A stretch of 7,806 bases of DNA. It comes from Clostridia bacterium. GTDB taxonomy: Bacteria > Bacillota > Clostridia > Oscillospirales > Butyricicoccaceae. The notes beneath the pieces were generated by a model. The model was not told the origin of the DNA, did no database searches, and saw only the letters and a list, made by a program, of their open reading frames with translations. Positions 6,539-7,806 of this stretch are shown piece after piece; position 1 is the first letter of the stretch, and every line of letters begins with the position of its first letter. The position numbers and the translations under genes are program-made. The stretch covers positions 1 through 7,806 of the forward strand of contig JAFZPW010000006.1 of assembly GCA_017552495.1 (NCBI GenBank), written 5' to 3'.

Positions 6539-6566
6539 ATGTTATGGAAACTGGGATTTCTGTCAA
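6539..6566 (-). promoter_or_regulatory. Promoter of the broken secreted-protein gene
   Basis: On the minus strand a perfect TTGACA (6566-6561) is followed after 16 bp by TAACAT (6544-6539), four of six consensus bases. It lies about 45 bases upstream of the ATG at 6494, in an AT-rich intergenic stretch. Ribosome binding before that ATG is weak (AAAGAG about 8 bases upstream). Confidence 0.6.
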
Positions 6567-6651
6567 TTTCCTTTCCTTTTTCTTTATTTTTTTAAGAATC
6601 TCCATCCTGCCTTTTTGCGGTTTACCGCATTTTCCACAAATGCTTCCTGAT

Positions 6652-6683
6652 GAAAAAACACCCGCAGGCATTCGCCTGCGGGT
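6652..6683 (-). terminator. Rho-independent terminator of the C_GCAxxG_C_C gene
   Basis: ACCCGCAGGC (6660-6669) and GCCTGCGGGT (6674-6683) form a perfect 10-bp stem with a 4-base loop. On the minus strand the stem is followed, after one base, by TTTTTT (6658-6653). It begins 9 bases after the TGA at 6693. The rest of the gap up to 6518 holds a promoter and a small TGCGG/CCGCA hairpin (6616-6629) flanked by T-runs, with no gene seen. Confidence 0.9.
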
Positions 6684-6692
6684 ACCGTATGC

Positions 6693-7094
6693 TCAGTCTA
6701 TGCGCTGCCGGACGTAGTCTTCCAGCAGTTCCATGCTGCTCTCTACCAATGTGAGACATCGCTTTCCCTCGACCGCGTGGCGAGCCTTCAACCCTTCGCA
6801 GTCCGTATCGCCAAAGGCGGCCTCATAGCGACGGACAAAATCACCGCACAGTTCGCGGAAACCCTGGGTAGCGTGGGCGCGCCCATCCACAAACAGTCTG
6901 CCCAGCATCGCCACACAGGCGCACAGCGCGCCGCAGGTCTTTCCGCAGCCCAGTCCGCCGCCAAATCCGCTCGCCAGTTTGACCTCCTCCTGTGTCAGGC
7001 CAAGATGCCAAACCTCGCTGGCCTCCAGCAGAATGCTCTCGGCGCAGTTGTGATCCTGCTCCAAATAGCAGGCTTCCAGCCGCTTTTGATCCAT
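6693..7094 (-). CDS. C_GCAxxG_C_C family putative redox-active protein
   Basis: A 133-residue cysteine-rich cytoplasmic protein of the C_GCAxxG_C_C family (putative redox or metal-binding protein, function not established). Family features are visible in order: NCAES with Cys17, the glycine-rich GFGGGLGCGKTCGALCACVAM with Cys50, Cys54, Cys58 and Cys60, then Cys83 (ELCGDF), Cys99 and Cys113 (KRCLTL). The length is typical. There is no signal peptide or membrane helix. The start at 7094 is supported by GGAGGG about 7 bases upstream and an extended -10 promoter just before it. It has its own terminator, so it appears to be transcribed alone. Neighbouring pckA is probably unrelated. The cysteine pattern suggests a bound metal or Fe-S cluster, which is inference. 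Confidence 0.92.
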   Translation of the reverse strand: MDQKRLEACYLEQDHNCAESILLEASEVWHLGLTQEEVKLASGFGGGLGCGKTCGALCACVAMLGRLFVDGRAHATQGFRELCGDFVRRYEAAFGDTDCEGLKARHAVEGKRCLTLVESSMELLEDYVRQRID

Positions 7095-7126
7095 AATCAG
7101 CCCTCCAAATCATTTTTCTGCCGATC

Positions 7127-7136
7127 ATTATAGCAC
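7127..7136 (-). promoter_or_regulatory. Extended -10 promoter of the C_GCAxxG_C_C gene
   Basis: On the minus strand TATAAT (7132-7127) is preceded by TGC, forming an extended -10 element. A -35 is poor (TGTTCA at 17 bp), as is common with extended -10 promoters. The -10 box lies about 32 bases upstream of the ATG, leaving a leader of roughly 25 bases. Confidence 0.65.
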
Positions 7137-7170
7137 ACGCCCGCCGATTTGAACAGAAAAATCCTATGAC

Positions 7171-7200
7171 ACGGCCCGCGGAACAAATTCCGCGGGCCGT
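7171..7200 (-). terminator. Strong hairpin downstream of pckA
   Basis: ACGGCCCGCGGAA (7171-7183) and TTCCGCGGGCCGT (7188-7200) form a perfect 13-bp stem with a 4-base CAAA loop, starting 36 bases past the pckA stop. On the minus strand the run of T (TTTTT) comes only about 9 bases after the stem, so it is an imperfect intrinsic terminator. It could also protect the 3' end of the message. It separates pckA from the next promoter. Confidence 0.6.
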
Positions 7201-7236
7201 AGATGATCCATGCAAAACAGCCGCAAGCGCCGCGGC

Positions 7237-7806
7237 TTACAGACGGGGACCGGCCGCCACCAGCGCCTTGCCTGCTTCGTTGCTCTCGTACTTAACGAAG
7301 TTCTTGATGAAGCGGGCGGCCAGATCGCGAGCCTTCTCCTCCCATTGAGCGGGGTCGGAATAGGTGTCGCGGGGATCTAGGATGCCGCTGTCCACACCGT
7401 TCAGGACGGTGGGGATTTCCAGATTGAAATAGGGAATGGTCTTGGTGGGAGCGTTCAGAATATCGCCGTTCAAAATGGCGTCGATGATGCCGCGAGTATC
7501 CTTGATGGAAATGCGCTTACCGGTGCCGTTCCAGCCGGTGTTCACCAGATAAGCCTTCGCGCCGCTCTTCTCCATCTTCCGCACCAGTTCCTCGGCGTAT
7601 TTGGTGGGATGGAGCTCCAAAAACGCCTGTCCGAAGCAGGCGGAGAAGGTGGGCGTTGGCTCGGTGATGCCCCGCTCGGTACCGGCCAGCTTGGCGGTAA
7701 AGCCCGAGAGGAAATAATATTTGGTCTGCTCGGGAGTCAAGATGGAAACGGGAGGCAGAACGCCGAAAGCGTCGGCCGACAGGAAGATGACGTTCTTGGC
7801 GTCGGG
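7237..7806 (-). CDS. pckA: Phosphoenolpyruvate carboxykinase (ATP), C-terminal part
   Basis: The window holds the last 189 residues; the ATP-type enzyme is usually about 530-540 long, so the start and the P-loop lie beyond base 7806. It interconverts oxaloacetate plus ATP with PEP, CO2 and ADP in the cytoplasm; in anaerobic gut bacteria it often runs in the carboxylating direction. The sequence opens PDAKNVIFLSADAFGVLPPV and contains the family blocks FLSGFTAKLAGTERG, EPTPTFSACFG, LVNTGWNGTGKR and RISIKDTR, the last matching the nucleotide-contacting Arg/Thr region (Arg449 and Thr455 in the E. coli enzyme). It ends in ALVAAGPRL, as in E. coli (ALVAAGPKL). The frame is intact with a TAA stop. 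The strong similarity makes the call nearly certain. Confidence 0.97.
   Translation of the reverse strand, partial: PDAKNVIFLSADAFGVLPPVSILTPEQTKYYFLSGFTAKLAGTERGITEPTPTFSACFGQAFLELHPTKYAEELVRKMEKSGAKAYLVNTGWNGTGKRISIKDTRGIIDAILNGDILNAPTKTIPYFNLEIPTVLNGVDSGILDPRDTYSDPAQWEEKARDLAARFIKNFVKYESNEAGKALVAAGPRL

Noticed and set aside
6616..6629. Small TGCGG-TTTA-CCGCA hairpin flanked by T-runs
   Set aside because: Only a 5-bp stem, and it lies between a better terminator and a good promoter with no gene ending at it on either strand that would need it.

Overview
The window looks like chromosomal DNA of a Gram-positive Clostridia member, most likely an Oscillospiraceae/Ruminococcaceae-type gut bacterium. 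This rests on fairly GC-rich genes with strong AGGAGG-type ribosome binding sites, an LtaS-like polyglycerol-phosphate synthase, an ATP-type PEP carboxykinase, a C_GCAxxG_C_C redox protein, and a DUF11 protein whose N-terminus (MAIFYNQATLSY) I associate from memory with gut Clostridia. The taxon is inferred from gene content only. I see no rRNA, tRNA, CRISPR, IS element or phage gene.

Layout. (a) 1-225, minus: start of a lipoprotein gene cut by the window edge. (b) 226-428: a divergent control region with a TATAAT box facing each way and, between them, four copies of a CTGAAAA-type heptamer arranged as two 7+4-bp direct-repeat pairs. (c) 429-2362, plus: an OmpR-family response regulator and its histidine kinase, overlapping by 4 bp. 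(d) 2376-2409: a probable bidirectional terminator between convergent genes. (e) 2418-4262, minus: a five-helix membrane LtaS-like synthase. (f) 4447-5292, minus: a two-repeat DUF11 protein with no signal peptide, preceded by a leader with two tight GC-rich hairpins. (g) 5484-6494, minus: a secreted protein of unknown function broken by an in-frame TGA at codon 238. (h) 6693-7094, minus: a C_GCAxxG_C_C protein. (i) 7237-7806, minus: the C-terminal third of pckA. Terminators with T-runs follow the DUF11 and C_GCAxxG_C_C genes, so most minus-strand genes look like single transcription units rather than one operon.

How the genes may work together. The two-component system and the divergent lipoprotein gene form the clearest functional unit. 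The heptamer pairs have the spacing expected for a dimer of an OmpR/PhoB-type regulator. One pair ends 9 bp from the lipoprotein -10 box, in the place of a -35 element, so the regulator probably activates the lipoprotein gene and may also control itself. LtaS-like synthase, lipoprotein and sensor kinase all act at the cell envelope, but a shared pathway is only a guess. The remaining genes appear to be unrelated neighbours.

I did not find a convincing new multi-gene system. The items most worth a second look are the divergent heptamer operator, the nonsense-interrupted secreted protein, and the hairpin leader of the signal-peptide-less DUF11 protein.
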